From positions 248,001-312,000 of the forward strand of contig NZ_FVZE01000004.1 of the NCBI RefSeq assembly GCF_900168325.1: a stretch of 64,000 nucleotides of DNA, given 5' to 3'. The notes under the pieces were generated by a model that saw only the letters and a program-made list of their open reading frames with translations, had not been told where the DNA came from and did not search any database. The stretch's first letter is position 1, and each line of letters begins with the position of its first letter. Positions 51,464-61,025 of the stretch are shown here, one piece after another. The translations under genes were made by a program, and so were the position numbers. The stretch comes from Novosphingobium mathurense (GTDB lineage: Bacteria; Pseudomonadota; Alphaproteobacteria; Sphingomonadales; Sphingomonadaceae).

Positions 51464-52573
51464 TTAGCCTTCCTGCCTGCTGGCTCCCCAGACCTTGCGG
51501 GCGAGTCCCGGTGCGCTGTCAGACTGGCGGCGCACTATTGAGTAATCGAGTTTGAGATGCACGGGATCGCTGGGCTTGCCACTGCGTTCCGCCCTCAATT
51601 CAGTGGCCAGCATTTCAAGCGCCTTGCTTGCCATTTCATGGATAGGCTGGCGGATGGTCGTCAGTTCAGGCCAGATGGTGCTGGCAATCGGCGTATCGTC
51701 GAACCCGCAGACCGTCAGGTCTAGCGGCACGTCGAGGTGACGACGCTGAGCGACTGCGACGGCAGCTGCGGCCATGTCGTCGTTCGAAGCGAAGATGGCG
51801 GTCGGCGGATCGGACTGGTCGAGCAAGTACATGGCTGCATCGATGCCGGAGCGATACGTGAACAGCCCCTGACGCACGAGGCCTTCGGGCACATCGAGTC
51901 CGGCTGCTGCCATCGCGTCGAGGTAACCGGTCAGGCGCTGTCCGCTCGCGGTCTGGTGTGGGTTGCCGATGACGAAGCCGATGCGCTTGTGACCGAGCCC
52001 GATAATGTGGTTCGTCATGTCGTAGGCGGCTTGATACTCGTCGATCATCACCGCCCAGTCTTCCGCTTCCGCCGTACCGGGTCCGACCAGTACGGCGCGA
52101 CTGTCCAACTGACGAAGCAGTTCCAGCAGCGGCTTTTCGTCGCATAGCGGTGGGGGCAGAAGAAATCCGTCGATACCGCTGTTTGTCAGGCGCCGGATGA
52201 CTTCTTCTTCGTCTTCGCCGAATGCGCAGCGTTCGACCACGAGGTGAACATCGCTGTGGCTCGCTTCCTCCAGGCAGCCCATCAGGAATTCGCTGAGATA
52301 GGAAGCAGACGGGTTGGTATAGAGCAGTGCAATGCGCAGTTGCGAAGCGCCAGCCAGGCTCCGCGCGGCGCGGTTGGGCGAGTAGTTAAGCTGTTCGATC
52401 GCAGCCTGCACAACCTTGCGTGTGTCTTCGCGCACGCTCGCTTCATGGTTGATTACGCGGCTGACCGTCATCGGCGAGCAGCCTGCCAGGCGCGCTACGT
52501 CTGCAATCGTCGGCCGACCTAATTGCTTGCGGTTGCCCCTCTTTTTTCGGCCTGTTGCATCATCCTTTGCCAT
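51464..52573 (-). CDS. LacI-family regulator of the xylan/xylose regulon
   Basis: This 369-residue LacI-family protein has an N-terminal helix-turn-helix TIADVARLAGCSPMTVSRVI, the hinge ALNYSPN-type segment (EQLNYSPNRAARSLAGA) and a periplasmic-binding-protein-like sugar domain (ALLYTNPSASYLSEF to FASNDDMAAAAV). It is the best candidate for binding the five TAGCGCTA palindromes in this window. In Caulobacter a LacI-type XylR represses xyl genes through similar sites. The ATG at 52573 lacks a clear ribosome site; TTG at 52612 would add 13 residues. Confidence 0.92.
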   Translation of the reverse strand: MAKDDATGRKKRGNRKQLGRPTIADVARLAGCSPMTVSRVINHEASVREDTRKVVQAAIEQLNYSPNRAARSLAGASQLRIALLYTNPSASYLSEFLMGCLEEASHSDVHLVVERCAFGEDEEEVIRRLTNSGIDGFLLPPPLCDEKPLLELLRQLDSRAVLVGPGTAEAEDWAVMIDEYQAAYDMTNHIIGLGHKRIGFVIGNPHQTASGQRLTGYLDAMAAAGLDVPEGLVRQGLFTYRSGIDAAMYLLDQSDPPTAIFASNDDMAAAAVAVAQRRHLDVPLDLTVCGFDDTPIASTIWPELTTIRQPIHEMASKALEMLATELRAERSGKPSDPVHLKLDYSIVRRQSDSAPGLARKVWGASRQEG

Positions 52574-52760
52574 GTTGCGATCTAGAACCGGTTTCCATGG
52601 TACCGCAAGCAAATGATGTGCGCGGATCGGCCGTTATCCGCAATGTTTGGGCCGTTTACCCGGTCGATGGCGTCAATTCGCCTCTCTGACAGCGGCCTGG
52701 GCGTACTGTGCAATCGATCCATCGCCACCACGAAGCCTCCGTTACGGTATCCTGAAAATG

Positions 52761-52801
52761 GAAGGGCGCGGCCTTTTCCGCACTGCAAGACCGCGCCCTT
52801 C
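52761..52801 (-). terminator. terminator after the sugar porter gene
   Basis: An 11-bp perfect stem (GAAGGGCGCGG with its complement) and a 19-base loop lie 49 bases past the porter stop, with ATTTTC following on the minus strand. It separates the porter from the lacI-type gene. Confidence 0.7.
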
Positions 52802-52849
52802 TTTGTGCCGGGGAGGAGGAGAAAGTTCCCCGGCGTCGGGGGGAAAGTG

Positions 52850-54265
52850 TCAGCGCTCGTCCCAGCCCTCCATTTCCTCGAGTTCCTTGCCCCGCGTTTC
52901 GTTGATGAACGAGCGGACGAGGAAGAAGCTGATCGCCGCGCAGATGGTGTAGAAGGCGTAAGTTAGTCCCAGGCCCAAGCCGCTGGCCATGCCCGGGAAG
53001 GACTGGACCACCGCGTAGTTCGCCGCCCATTGGGCAAGGCCGCACACGGCGAGGGCAGAGCCGCGCAATTGGTTGGGGAACATCTCGCCCAGCATGACCC
53101 ACATGACCGGCCCCCAGCTCACATTGAAGAAAATGACGTAGAGATTGGCGGCAACCAGCGCGACCAGGCCGATCGACTGATCCAGCACGAGATTGCCCGC
53201 AGCGTCGAGCGCTCCGCTGGTAAAGACCCAGGTCATCGTTCCGAGGGTCACTGTCATGCCTGCCGAGCCGATCAGCAGGAGCGGCTTGCGTCCGATCCGG
53301 TCGACGAGGCCCATGGCCACGAAGCAGGCCGCAATGGAGACGATTCCGGAGACGATGTTACGTTGAAGGGCCGTTTCCTCGGATGCACCGGCCAGCTTCC
53401 AGAGGGTTTCGCCGTAGTAGAAAATCACGTTGATGCCCACGAGCTGCTGGAAAACGGCCAGAACGAGCCCGGCCCAAACGATCGGCCGCAGGATCGTGCC
53501 GGGCGCCATGACGTCACGCAGGCGAGGGCGGTGATCGTGCGAGAAGCTCGCGCGGATCTCCTTGACCTTGGCGGCGGCGGAGAAGGCGCCGAACAAACGC
53601 GCAAGAATGGCTTCGGCTTCGGTATCGCGCTTGCGGCTGACAAGGTAGCGCGGGCTTTCGGGGATGGTGAAAAGCGCGATCAGGTAGACGGCCGCAGGCA
53701 CCGATTGCGCAAGATACATCCAGCGCCAGGCAGGGTGCCCGCCGATCATGCCAAGCGAATCGCCCGCTGCCTTGGCCAGGAAGTAGTTCACCACGAAGGC
53801 CAGGGTCAGGCCGGTAATGATCATGACCTGCTGAACCGATGTCAGGCGACCGCGCATGTGGGCGGGCGCGACTTCGGAAATATAGGCCGGAGAAAGGACG
53901 CTGGCTGCACCAACGGCCATGCCGCCGGCAAAGCGCGCGATAACGAAGATCGTGTGATCGGGCGTCAGTCCCTGAACAAGGGCGCCGATCAGGAAGATGA
54001 CAGCCGAAATCATCATGACGCGCTTGCGCCCCATGGCGTCTGCCAGTCGTCCGGCGAGGAAAGCGCCTGCAGCGCAGCCGATCAGCAGTGAGCCGACCGT
54101 GAATCCGAGTCCGGCATCATCAAGCGCGAAAGCGTCGCGAAGCCCAGCCTGGGTCCCGTTAACTGCACCGCTGTCATAGCCGAATAGCAATCCGCCAATA
54201 GTCGCAACCGCGACGATGGCGCCGACCAGCGACATCCTGACATTGTCTTGTCCGCTATCGTTCAT
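52850..54265 (-). CDS. sugar porter (MFS, XylE/GalP type)
   Basis: This 471-residue, 12-helix sugar:proton symporter has the family signatures FGYDSGAVNG (helix 1), GRLADAMGRKRVM, PAYISEVAPAHMRGRL, PESPRYLVSRKR, the sugar-binding QQLVGINVIFYYGETLW and the PNQLRGSALAV motif. It probably imports xylose or arabinose. ATG 54265 follows a GAGAGGAAA site. It is divergent from the GH51 gene with a LacI-type operator between, so both should respond to the same regulator. Confidence 0.93.
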   Translation of the reverse strand: MNDSGQDNVRMSLVGAIVAVATIGGLLFGYDSGAVNGTQAGLRDAFALDDAGLGFTVGSLLIGCAAGAFLAGRLADAMGRKRVMMISAVIFLIGALVQGLTPDHTIFVIARFAGGMAVGAASVLSPAYISEVAPAHMRGRLTSVQQVMIITGLTLAFVVNYFLAKAAGDSLGMIGGHPAWRWMYLAQSVPAAVYLIALFTIPESPRYLVSRKRDTEAEAILARLFGAFSAAAKVKEIRASFSHDHRPRLRDVMAPGTILRPIVWAGLVLAVFQQLVGINVIFYYGETLWKLAGASEETALQRNIVSGIVSIAACFVAMGLVDRIGRKPLLLIGSAGMTVTLGTMTWVFTSGALDAAGNLVLDQSIGLVALVAANLYVIFFNVSWGPVMWVMLGEMFPNQLRGSALAVCGLAQWAANYAVVQSFPGMASGLGLGLTYAFYTICAAISFFLVRSFINETRGKELEEMEGWDER

Positions 54266-54306
54266 CAGTTTTCCTCTCACCAGCCCAACATGCGGACTTG
54301 CCATTT

Positions 54307-54320
54307 TGTTAGCGCTACCT
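54307..54320. promoter_or_regulatory. LacI-type operator (copy 4 of 5)
   Basis: TGTTAGCGCTACCT matches the consensus core TAGCGCTA with two-sided degeneracy. It lies 42 bases upstream of the porter ATG and 173 bases upstream of the GH51 ATG. Confidence 0.75.
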
Positions 54321-54492
54321 AAAACAGATTCCAGCAGCTGCGCAAGAGGTCTGTGCGAGCAGATCGATTAATTCAACCAGGGGACAGGCAAAGTCCCGGT
54401 ATCCGTGAATGCAGGGTGCGAAAATGCATGAATCAATTCGATAGAGGCTTCGATGTGTCGCCAGGCATGTCACAGTGTGCGGAGAGGAAATA

Positions 54493-56085
54493 ATGTACCG
54501 AACAGGATGGCGGTTTGCCGCGACCTTGGGACTGATGTCGCTTACACAGGCGGCAACGGCAGGCAGCGATGACGATGTAATCCCGATCGAGGTCGAGGCC
54601 GACAAAACCGGTGCGACGATCGACCGGAATGTCTTCGGCCAATTTGCAGAGCACCTTGGCTACGGCATTTACGGCGGTGTCTGGGTCGGCAAGGATTCGA
54701 AAATCCCCAACGTGCGGGGCATCCGCAAGGACGTTGTCAGTGCACTCAAGGCAATAAAGGTGCCCAATGTCCGGTGGCCGGGCGGTTGTTTTGCCGACGA
54801 GTATCACTGGCGCGACGGGATCGGACCGCAAAGCGCACGGCGTGCGACGGTCAACGCGAACTGGGGCGACTCTGGCGAACCGAATACATTCGGAACGGAC
54901 GAATTCATGGATTTCGTCAGCCAGATCGACAGTGAGGCCTACGTTTCGGTGAATGTCGGTTCCGGCACCGTGCAGGAGGCGGCAGACTGGCTCGCATACA
55001 TGACCGCGCCAGCCACCAGCGCGGCCGGCAAGGAGCGCGCTGCCAACGGCCATCCGGAACCCTACAAGGTTCGCTATCTCGGTCTCGGCAACGAAAGCTG
55101 GTCGTGCGGCGGCGCCATGCGGCCCGAATACTACACGGACCTGATGAAACGCTACGCCCGCTTTGTGCGCAACTACCGGCCCGAGCAGATGGAAAAGGGG
55201 GCCGAGCCCATGCAGCGCATTGCTGTGGGGCCGAACGGGCCGGATACCGCCTATACGGAGCAGGTCATGAAGACCTGGACGGAACATGACTGGGCCTGGA
55301 ATATCGAAGGTCTTTCGCTGCACTCCTACACGACCGGCGGTTGGCCACCGTCGATGTCCAGCACCGACTTCGACCGGAATGCCTACGCATCACTCATCAA
55401 GGAAACGCTGGGCATGGATGGGATGATCGCCAGCCATTCAGCCATCATGGACAAGTACGATCCGGACAAGAAGGTCCCGCTCGTCGTCGATGAGTGGGGC
55501 GTCTGGCTGGAACCCGCACCGGGCACCAATCCCGGCTTCCTGATCCAGCAGAACTCACTGCGTGATGCGATCATCGCCGCTTTGAACCTCAACATCTTCG
55601 CCCGCCATGCCGATCGCGTGCGCATGACGAACATCGCCCAGATGGTGAACGTCCTTCAGGCCATGATCCTGACCCAGGACGAGAAGATGCTGCTGACGCC
55701 TACCTATTACATCTACAAGATGTATGTGCCGTTTCAGGATGCCCGCTTCGTACCCGTGAATTTCGACGCGGGCACCTATCGCGAAGGGAACGTCGAACTG
55801 CCGCGAGTCGACGCGATTGCCGCGCGCGGGAAGGACGGCAAGCTCTGGCTGGCGGTGACCAACCTGGACCCTTCGCGCAAAGCGACGATTTCCGCCAGTT
55901 TCGATGGATTGGCGATCAAGGCCGTCTCAGGCGAAGTCCTGACCGGGCCCAAGGTCAATTCGATCAACACCTTCGACAATCCCAATATGGTCGTGCCGAA
56001 GCCGATCTCGGGGACGGTGCGCAAGAACAGTGTTACCGTTGATCTTCCGGCCAAGTCCGTCGCGGTCTTCCGGCTAGACGAATAA
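54493..56085 (+). CDS. GH51 alpha-L-arabinofuranosidase
   Basis: This 530-residue exported arabinofuranosidase starts at ATG 54493 behind GGAGAGGAAA and has a signal peptide (GWRFAATLGLMSLTQAATAG). GH51 motifs are IDRNVFGQFAEHLGYGIYGG, VRWPGGCFADEYHWRDG, the acid/base Glu201 in LGLGNESWSCGG and the nucleophile in LVVDEWGVW. A C-terminal beta-domain follows from about residue 420. It releases L-arabinose from arabinoxylan or arabinan oligosaccharides. It converges on the GH27 gene. Confidence 0.94.
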   Translation: MYRTGWRFAATLGLMSLTQAATAGSDDDVIPIEVEADKTGATIDRNVFGQFAEHLGYGIYGGVWVGKDSKIPNVRGIRKDVVSALKAIKVPNVRWPGGCFADEYHWRDGIGPQSARRATVNANWGDSGEPNTFGTDEFMDFVSQIDSEAYVSVNVGSGTVQEAADWLAYMTAPATSAAGKERAANGHPEPYKVRYLGLGNESWSCGGAMRPEYYTDLMKRYARFVRNYRPEQMEKGAEPMQRIAVGPNGPDTAYTEQVMKTWTEHDWAWNIEGLSLHSYTTGGWPPSMSSTDFDRNAYASLIKETLGMDGMIASHSAIMDKYDPDKKVPLVVDEWGVWLEPAPGTNPGFLIQQNSLRDAIIAALNLNIFARHADRVRMTNIAQMVNVLQAMILTQDEKMLLTPTYYIYKMYVPFQDARFVPVNFDAGTYREGNVELPRVDAIAARGKDGKLWLAVTNLDPSRKATISASFDGLAIKAVSGEVLTGPKVNSINTFDNPNMVVPKPISGTVRKNSVTVDLPAKSVAVFRLDE

Positions 56086-56094
56086 GGCAATGGC

Positions 56095-56122
56095 GGCGGC
56101 CCACCCGACTGGGTGGGCCGCC
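56095..56122. terminator. bidirectional hairpin between GH51 and GH27 genes
   Basis: A perfect 12-bp stem (GGCGGCCCACCC with its complement) closes on a four-base GACT loop, nine bases past the GH51 stop and 14 bases past the converging GH27 stop. There is no T tract, but the stability and position suit a shared terminator. Confidence 0.65.
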
Positions 56123-56135
56123 AGGCCCCGCAAGA

Positions 56136-58028
56136 TCAACGGGTCAGGGCGGCATTGCCCCAGGTTACGGGATCGGGAAAGCGCATCGGCGTCGCGGACC
56201 GGGCGACTATTTCCACCAGCTTCACACCCGCAACATCGGCCTCGATTTTTGCGGGAGCCTCGCCGAAACGCATGGGGTCGGACCGGGCCAGCAACTTGCC
56301 GTCGCCGTAGACGGAGAAGGTCACAGGTTCGCTTCTGTCCCGCGCACTGTCGTCGACACCCACTTCAGCGGAAAAGTGCCTGTAACCGGCGTTACGGATT
56401 TCGAGGCGCGAGTTGGCAAGAACCCCGATCCCGCTTGCAAAACGGCGACCGGAAACAGCCAGTTCCTCGCCATAAGGCGTCGCATCCGCCTGGGCACCGC
56501 CCCAACCGCCGTAGCGCGGATGTTCGCCGTTGCCGTGGGTGGACTGCCAGGGCAGGATCGCACGATGGGTCATCGGTTCTGCCTGCGGAACGGTAACGCC
56601 ATCGACAGCCGGGTTCACGCTGCCCGGCATTTCCGACAGATAATAGCCATCGGCCAGCATGCGCTTGCCCTTCGCCTTGAATACCAGCGTTTCGCGCGGT
56701 GCCAGCGTGAACTTCTGCTCGCCCTTGAACCGCGTGGTATTGCCGGTCCACAGATCGGTAAGTTCGACATCGGCGCCGGCAAGGAACTTGAGGTGTTCGG
56801 CCGTGAGCACGGCATCCAGAGGAGCGGAGGTCCGATTGAGGATCGCCACGCCCTTCGTGCCATCGGCCAGGGTCTTGGCATAGATCTGCACGTCGTCGGA
56901 ATCGTAGGCGAGTACCGCCTGATTTCCGGCCGGATCCTGATCGAGAGCGATTATCCCTTCATTGCCAAGGATCGCCATCAGTTCGGGCGCGGCCTTGCGC
57001 AGGTCGTAGCCGATGATCAGGGGGGCATTGAGCATTGCCCACATGGAGAAATGGGTGCGTGCCTCGGTCAGGTGATCGGCGTCGAAATCTCCGTTGCCGA
57101 TATAGAGCATGTCCGGATCGTTCCATGATCCGGGCTGCGCATAGAGCGCCCGCCTTGAGGTGCTGTCCATGTTGAACAGCATGCGCCCCCAGATCGGGAA
57201 AATATCCTCGCTCGTACGGGAGAGGTTCCCGACGTTCTTCGCCCACGAGCGCACGTCGGCCGATCCCCAGATGCAAAGCGAGAACACGAAGTCGTTGTCG
57301 GGATTGTAGCGTTCCAGTGCATCGGCCACTTTGCCGAAGAGAGCGCGCACGGCAGGAATGTCGGTCCGCCCCAAGGAATCGGAATCGATCAGGGGCGCAA
57401 AGGCGCGAAATTCCCCGGCTGCAACGCGCGGGTTGCTCTCCGGCAAGCCCCTGATGCCACAACCATCCACCTTGATCAGGTCAAAGCCCCATTCCGCGAA
57501 ATAGAGGCCAATGTCCTGATCGACGTGATCGTAAAGCCCGACTTCACGCTCGGCCACGGTGCCGCTGGGCAAGCTGGCTTTTTCTTCGCTGTAGATCTGC
57601 CCGCAAGAGTTGCGCCCGATCTCCGAGTAGATGCCGGCTTTCAGGCCCATTGCATGCAGCTTGTCCGTCAACGGGCGGAAGCTGGTCGTCCCGTCGCTGC
57701 GGATCGCCGAAGGGAAACGGTCGGTGCGGATGACGAGACGGCCATCGCCCCCCCGCCGCGCCCACCAACCTTCGTCCAGATCGATGTAGCGATACCCCTT
57801 CGCCGCCAGCCCCGAAGTGACTATCGTTTCGGCAGAGCCGATGACCTTGGCTTCATCGATTTCGAGCGCAAACGCATTCCAACTGTTCCACCCCATCGGG
57901 GGCAGGGCGGCATTGCCCTTGTCGTAGGCGCTCCATTCGCCTTTCGGATCGAGTTCGTCGGCATGGGCGGCTGTGGCGGTCAAAGCCATGATGGCAACCG
58001 CGCCAAGGAGGCGAAAACCTCGTTTCAT
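56136..58028 (-). CDS. GH27 alpha-galactosidase with C-terminal NPCBM-like domain
   Basis: This 630-residue exported alpha-galactosidase has a signal peptide (MKRGFRLLGAVAIMALTATAAHA). GH27 motifs are PPMGWNSWNAF, YRYIDLDEGWW, the nucleophile in LIKVDGCG and the acid/base Asp in GSWNDPDML. The final 150 residues (from about 480) form an NPCBM-like carbohydrate-binding beta-sandwich. GH27 may also remove beta-L-arabinopyranose, which would fit the arabinose theme. It overlaps the GH43 gene by four bases. Confidence 0.92.
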   Translation of the reverse strand: MKRGFRLLGAVAIMALTATAAHADELDPKGEWSAYDKGNAALPPMGWNSWNAFALEIDEAKVIGSAETIVTSGLAAKGYRYIDLDEGWWARRGGDGRLVIRTDRFPSAIRSDGTTSFRPLTDKLHAMGLKAGIYSEIGRNSCGQIYSEEKASLPSGTVAEREVGLYDHVDQDIGLYFAEWGFDLIKVDGCGIRGLPESNPRVAAGEFRAFAPLIDSDSLGRTDIPAVRALFGKVADALERYNPDNDFVFSLCIWGSADVRSWAKNVGNLSRTSEDIFPIWGRMLFNMDSTSRRALYAQPGSWNDPDMLYIGNGDFDADHLTEARTHFSMWAMLNAPLIIGYDLRKAAPELMAILGNEGIIALDQDPAGNQAVLAYDSDDVQIYAKTLADGTKGVAILNRTSAPLDAVLTAEHLKFLAGADVELTDLWTGNTTRFKGEQKFTLAPRETLVFKAKGKRMLADGYYLSEMPGSVNPAVDGVTVPQAEPMTHRAILPWQSTHGNGEHPRYGGWGGAQADATPYGEELAVSGRRFASGIGVLANSRLEIRNAGYRHFSAEVGVDDSARDRSEPVTFSVYGDGKLLARSDPMRFGEAPAKIEADVAGVKLVEIVARSATPMRFPDPVTWGNAALTR

Positions 58029-59590
58029 TCGGGATCTCCCGGTTGGAGGATGAAGCTGTCAATGTCGAGGGAACCACCCTCGCTTTGCGTGTTGAAGCAG
58101 GAGAGCGCGAACTGCTCGCCCTGGAATGTGCCGGTCTGCCAAGCGAAGGCGAGCGGAAACGTGCCTCCCAGCGGCACCCAGTCCTTACCGTCGAGGCTGT
58201 AGGACAGGCTGCCCTTGTCGGTCGTGAAATCGGCATTTGCGGCAAGCCACAAATCCGAACCCGAGATGGTCACTTCGGCGATCCTCACGTCCTCGCGCGG
58301 GCCGCTCACTGTGCTTTCCAGAACGCTCATTCGCAGGAACGGGTGCCCCTTGGGATCGCGGCTTGCCGCGATGGTAGCACTGTATTGCCCGAAAGTTCCG
58401 AACCCGCACCGATCGCCTGCACGCAAACCTGCAATGTCCAGCTTGACCACCGCACGACTGCGCGGTCCCTGGGCTTTCTGCACCAGGGTGTTGCGCGCCG
58501 ACCAGAGGTTGTCGGCACGCTTCGCATGAAGCCGTAGCCATCCCGGGCGTTCATTGAGCGACCAGGCGCTATCGTCCTGGTTGTGGTTCCATTGCCACTG
58601 CATCCCGAGGCTAGCTTGCGTAAATCCGTCTGAAGAAGCGAGCTGCGAGGGCGGGACCCCGTCGATCGGTTTGCGGGCCCGTTCCGGCACTCTTCCGGGA
58701 GCCTCTGGGGTGCCCCAGATCGGCCAGTCATCCTCCCAGAACACCGGACTGAGGTTGGTCATTCGTCCGATCGATCCGGCGTCGACCATCACAAAACCGG
58801 ACCAGCGGCCATCTGGCAGGTCGACAAGCGCTCCCTGGTGGCCGCCAGTCCTGTCGTCTAGCTGCTCTCGGGTCTCCCAGGGCCCGAAAAGGCTGCGCGA
58901 GCGTGATACCGTCAGCGCCATGCGCGGCGGCACAGCGTTGAATATGTAATACCACCCATTGCGCTTGACGATCTTGGATCCCTCGCCGCCCGGTACGAAA
59001 TGGACCTTGCGGGAAGCCGCGACCCTGTCGAAATCACGATCGAGCGTCAGCAGCGTGATCGTGCCGTCGGAATTGACGGCCGTGGCAATATAGCCTGTCC
59101 CGTCGTGATCGATGAACAGGCCGGGATCGAAAGCCTCGCGGTCGAGTTCGTGATATTGCCAGGGACCGCGCGGATCCGGAGCATAGTAGATACGGGTGTG
59201 GAGCCCGACCGGCGTCACCGCAAGATAGAACATGCCCCGGTAGTGACGCAGGCTCGTCGCATAAAGTCCGCGCCGATAGCCGTTGCCGCCTTCAAGATCA
59301 TAGGCCGCAGAGCCATCGATGCGTTGGACTACATGACTGTAGAACTCCCAGTTCACCAGATCCTTCGAATGCAGGATAGTGATGCCGGGGGTGTTCACGA
59401 AAGTCGTGGTGGCGAAATAGAAATCCTCACCCACGCGAATGATGTCGGGATCGGGATAGTCGGCATAGAGCACCGGATTGCGGAATGTACCATCGCCCTG
59501 ATCGGCCTGCCAGACTTGAGCGGCGGCAGGGGCTTGGGCGAACGTGCAGGCACCCAGGGCAGCTGCCGTGGCGAGCAATGTCAGGCGCAT
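58025..59590 (-). CDS. GH43 beta-xylosidase/arabinofuranosidase
   Basis: This 521-residue exported GH43 enzyme has a signal peptide (MRLTLLATAAALGACTFAQA). The catalytic Asp is in YADYPDPDIIRVGEDFYFAT, a second Asp in EAFDPGLFIDHDG, and the acid Glu probably in HFVPGGEGSKIVKRNGWYY. A C-terminal beta-sandwich begins near residue 320 (LGMQWQWNHNQDDSAWSL). It is the third GH43 gene in the locus and a different subgroup from the other two by eye. It is coupled to GH27 and lies 27 bases downstream of the esterase gene. Confidence 0.9.
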   Translation of the reverse strand: MRLTLLATAAALGACTFAQAPAAAQVWQADQGDGTFRNPVLYADYPDPDIIRVGEDFYFATTTFVNTPGITILHSKDLVNWEFYSHVVQRIDGSAAYDLEGGNGYRRGLYATSLRHYRGMFYLAVTPVGLHTRIYYAPDPRGPWQYHELDREAFDPGLFIDHDGTGYIATAVNSDGTITLLTLDRDFDRVAASRKVHFVPGGEGSKIVKRNGWYYIFNAVPPRMALTVSRSRSLFGPWETREQLDDRTGGHQGALVDLPDGRWSGFVMVDAGSIGRMTNLSPVFWEDDWPIWGTPEAPGRVPERARKPIDGVPPSQLASSDGFTQASLGMQWQWNHNQDDSAWSLNERPGWLRLHAKRADNLWSARNTLVQKAQGPRSRAVVKLDIAGLRAGDRCGFGTFGQYSATIAASRDPKGHPFLRMSVLESTVSGPREDVRIAEVTISGSDLWLAANADFTTDKGSLSYSLDGKDWVPLGGTFPLAFAWQTGTFQGEQFALSCFNTQSEGGSLDIDSFILQPGDPE

Positions 59591-59617
59591 ATCGGAAAAG
59601 TCCCCGCAGCTGCGCGA

Positions 59618-60745
59618 TCAATGCGCCAGGTAGGCGCTGAAAAAAGGCATGACGTGATTCTGGAATCGATCGGCCACGGCGCTGGTATGGGTGCCCGGAT
59701 AGACCTCAAAGCTGTTGGCGATACCGTAACTGTCGATCAGGTCATGCAACTTCCCGGCATCGATCTTCAGACCATCCTGATCGCCGACATCGATGGCAAT
59801 CGCTGCATATTTGCGCAGGTTGGCGACATACTGATCGGCGAAGGCAAGCGGGGAATTGGCCATCCACTTGGCCATGATGTCTGGTCGGACCTTTCCATCC
59901 TTTACCGGCAGATCGAGATACAGCGGCGGATTAAGGGGATCGGGAGACCAGGCCGCTGCCATGGCCAAAGTCCCGCGCGGACCGAAAGACAAGTCCTCCG
60001 AATCGACAGGTGTCTTGAGCCTGGCCACTTTCGCTTCCAGATCGGGCTCAAAGCTCTGCGGATCACGCACCGATAGACAGCACGGGCTCATCAGATAGAG
60101 CGCGCCGAATACATCTGCATGTTTGAAGCCTATGCGCGTTGCGCCGTATCCACCCATGGAATGCCCGACCAGCCCGCGGCTGCGTCTATCGGGAAGGGTG
60201 CGGTAATGGCTGTCGATATAGGCCACGAGATCACGTGAGACGAAAGTTTCGAAATCGCCGGTCGTCTGGGAGCTGGAATACATCGATCCGTTATATGCGG
60301 TCTTGCTGTCCGGCAGGACCACGATCATTTCCGTTGCACCTTGCGCGAAGGCTCCTTCGACCGTCTGGGGGACGTGGATCTCTTTCATCCATTGTTCGGC
60401 TCCGATGGAGTAACCGTGGAGCGCGTAGACGACCGGATAGCGCCTTTGCGGATCCTTGCCATAGCTGGGCGGAAGAACGACCACGACGTCGCGATCCGCG
60501 GCTTCGCCTTCGAGGTTGCCTTCGATGGCGATGGAATGGACCTTGATCCGCTCAACCGCGGTTGGTCTCGCTCCCGATACGGGGGCGGGAACCGGAGTTT
60601 GCACTTGGGCATGCCCGGGCAGGGCTGTCGATGCGAGTGCCAGCGCTGTTGATGCCATGATTATTCGCGATGGCCCCGGCCGGTGCATCGCCTTGCTGCT
60701 GATCCCCTCAATGGCAAAAGACATCATATCGCGGATTTGCGCCAT
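59618..60745 (-). CDS. CE1-like feruloyl/acetylxylan esterase (alpha/beta hydrolase)
   Basis: This 375-residue exported esterase of the esterase-D/CE1 group has the nucleophile elbow GLVGHSMGGYGA, an oxyanion region VVYALHGYSIGAEQW, and a late Asp/His (DVGDQDGL, GTHTSAVADRF). It should hydrolyse ferulic or acetic esters on xylan. The first ATG at 60745 has AGGA upstream; a later Met at 60688 gives a tidier signal sequence (about residues 30-46, ASTALALASTALPGHA). It is the first gene of the esterase/GH43/GH27 operon, divergent from GH51. Confidence 0.88.
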   Translation of the reverse strand: MAQIRDMMSFAIEGISSKAMHRPGPSRIIMASTALALASTALPGHAQVQTPVPAPVSGARPTAVERIKVHSIAIEGNLEGEAADRDVVVVLPPSYGKDPQRRYPVVYALHGYSIGAEQWMKEIHVPQTVEGAFAQGATEMIVVLPDSKTAYNGSMYSSSQTTGDFETFVSRDLVAYIDSHYRTLPDRRSRGLVGHSMGGYGATRIGFKHADVFGALYLMSPCCLSVRDPQSFEPDLEAKVARLKTPVDSEDLSFGPRGTLAMAAAWSPDPLNPPLYLDLPVKDGKVRPDIMAKWMANSPLAFADQYVANLRKYAAIAIDVGDQDGLKIDAGKLHDLIDSYGIANSFEVYPGTHTSAVADRFQNHVMPFFSAYLAH

Positions 60746-60965
60746 CTCATCCTGTCCCTTTGCGGATTGGTGCCGGATTTGTCTTTCGCAACGTATCGGC
60801 CCGGAAGCGCATATTTTGTCTGCGTAAATCTTCAGGGTGTCAATCTCGGATTGTACCGATTTCTAATCGCGACGGTGATTGGATATACTTTCCGGAAGAT
60901 TTTAAGGTCGTAAATACAGCCATGTAGGATCAATTCTCGTTGCAGATCACCAACAGGCGCAAAGG

Positions 60966-60979
60966 AGGTAGCGCTATCA
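60966..60979. promoter_or_regulatory. LacI-type operator (copy 5 of 5)
   Basis: AGGTAGCGCTATCA fits the consensus in 12 of 14 positions. It lies 46 bases upstream of the second GH51 ATG within the 280-base divergent gap, where it could also control the esterase/GH43/GH27 operon. I see nothing else in that gap apart from an AT-rich stretch around 60820-60900. Confidence 0.8.
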
Positions 60980-61025
60980 TTGAATCGCTGATAGGCTATT
61001 AACTCAGAGTCAAAGATAGGGAGAG

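Noticed and set aside
54307..60979. Operator sites as part of a CRISPR-like or dispersed repeat
   Set aside because: They are short palindromes in promoter regions with irregular spacing over several kilobases, not direct repeats with spacers.
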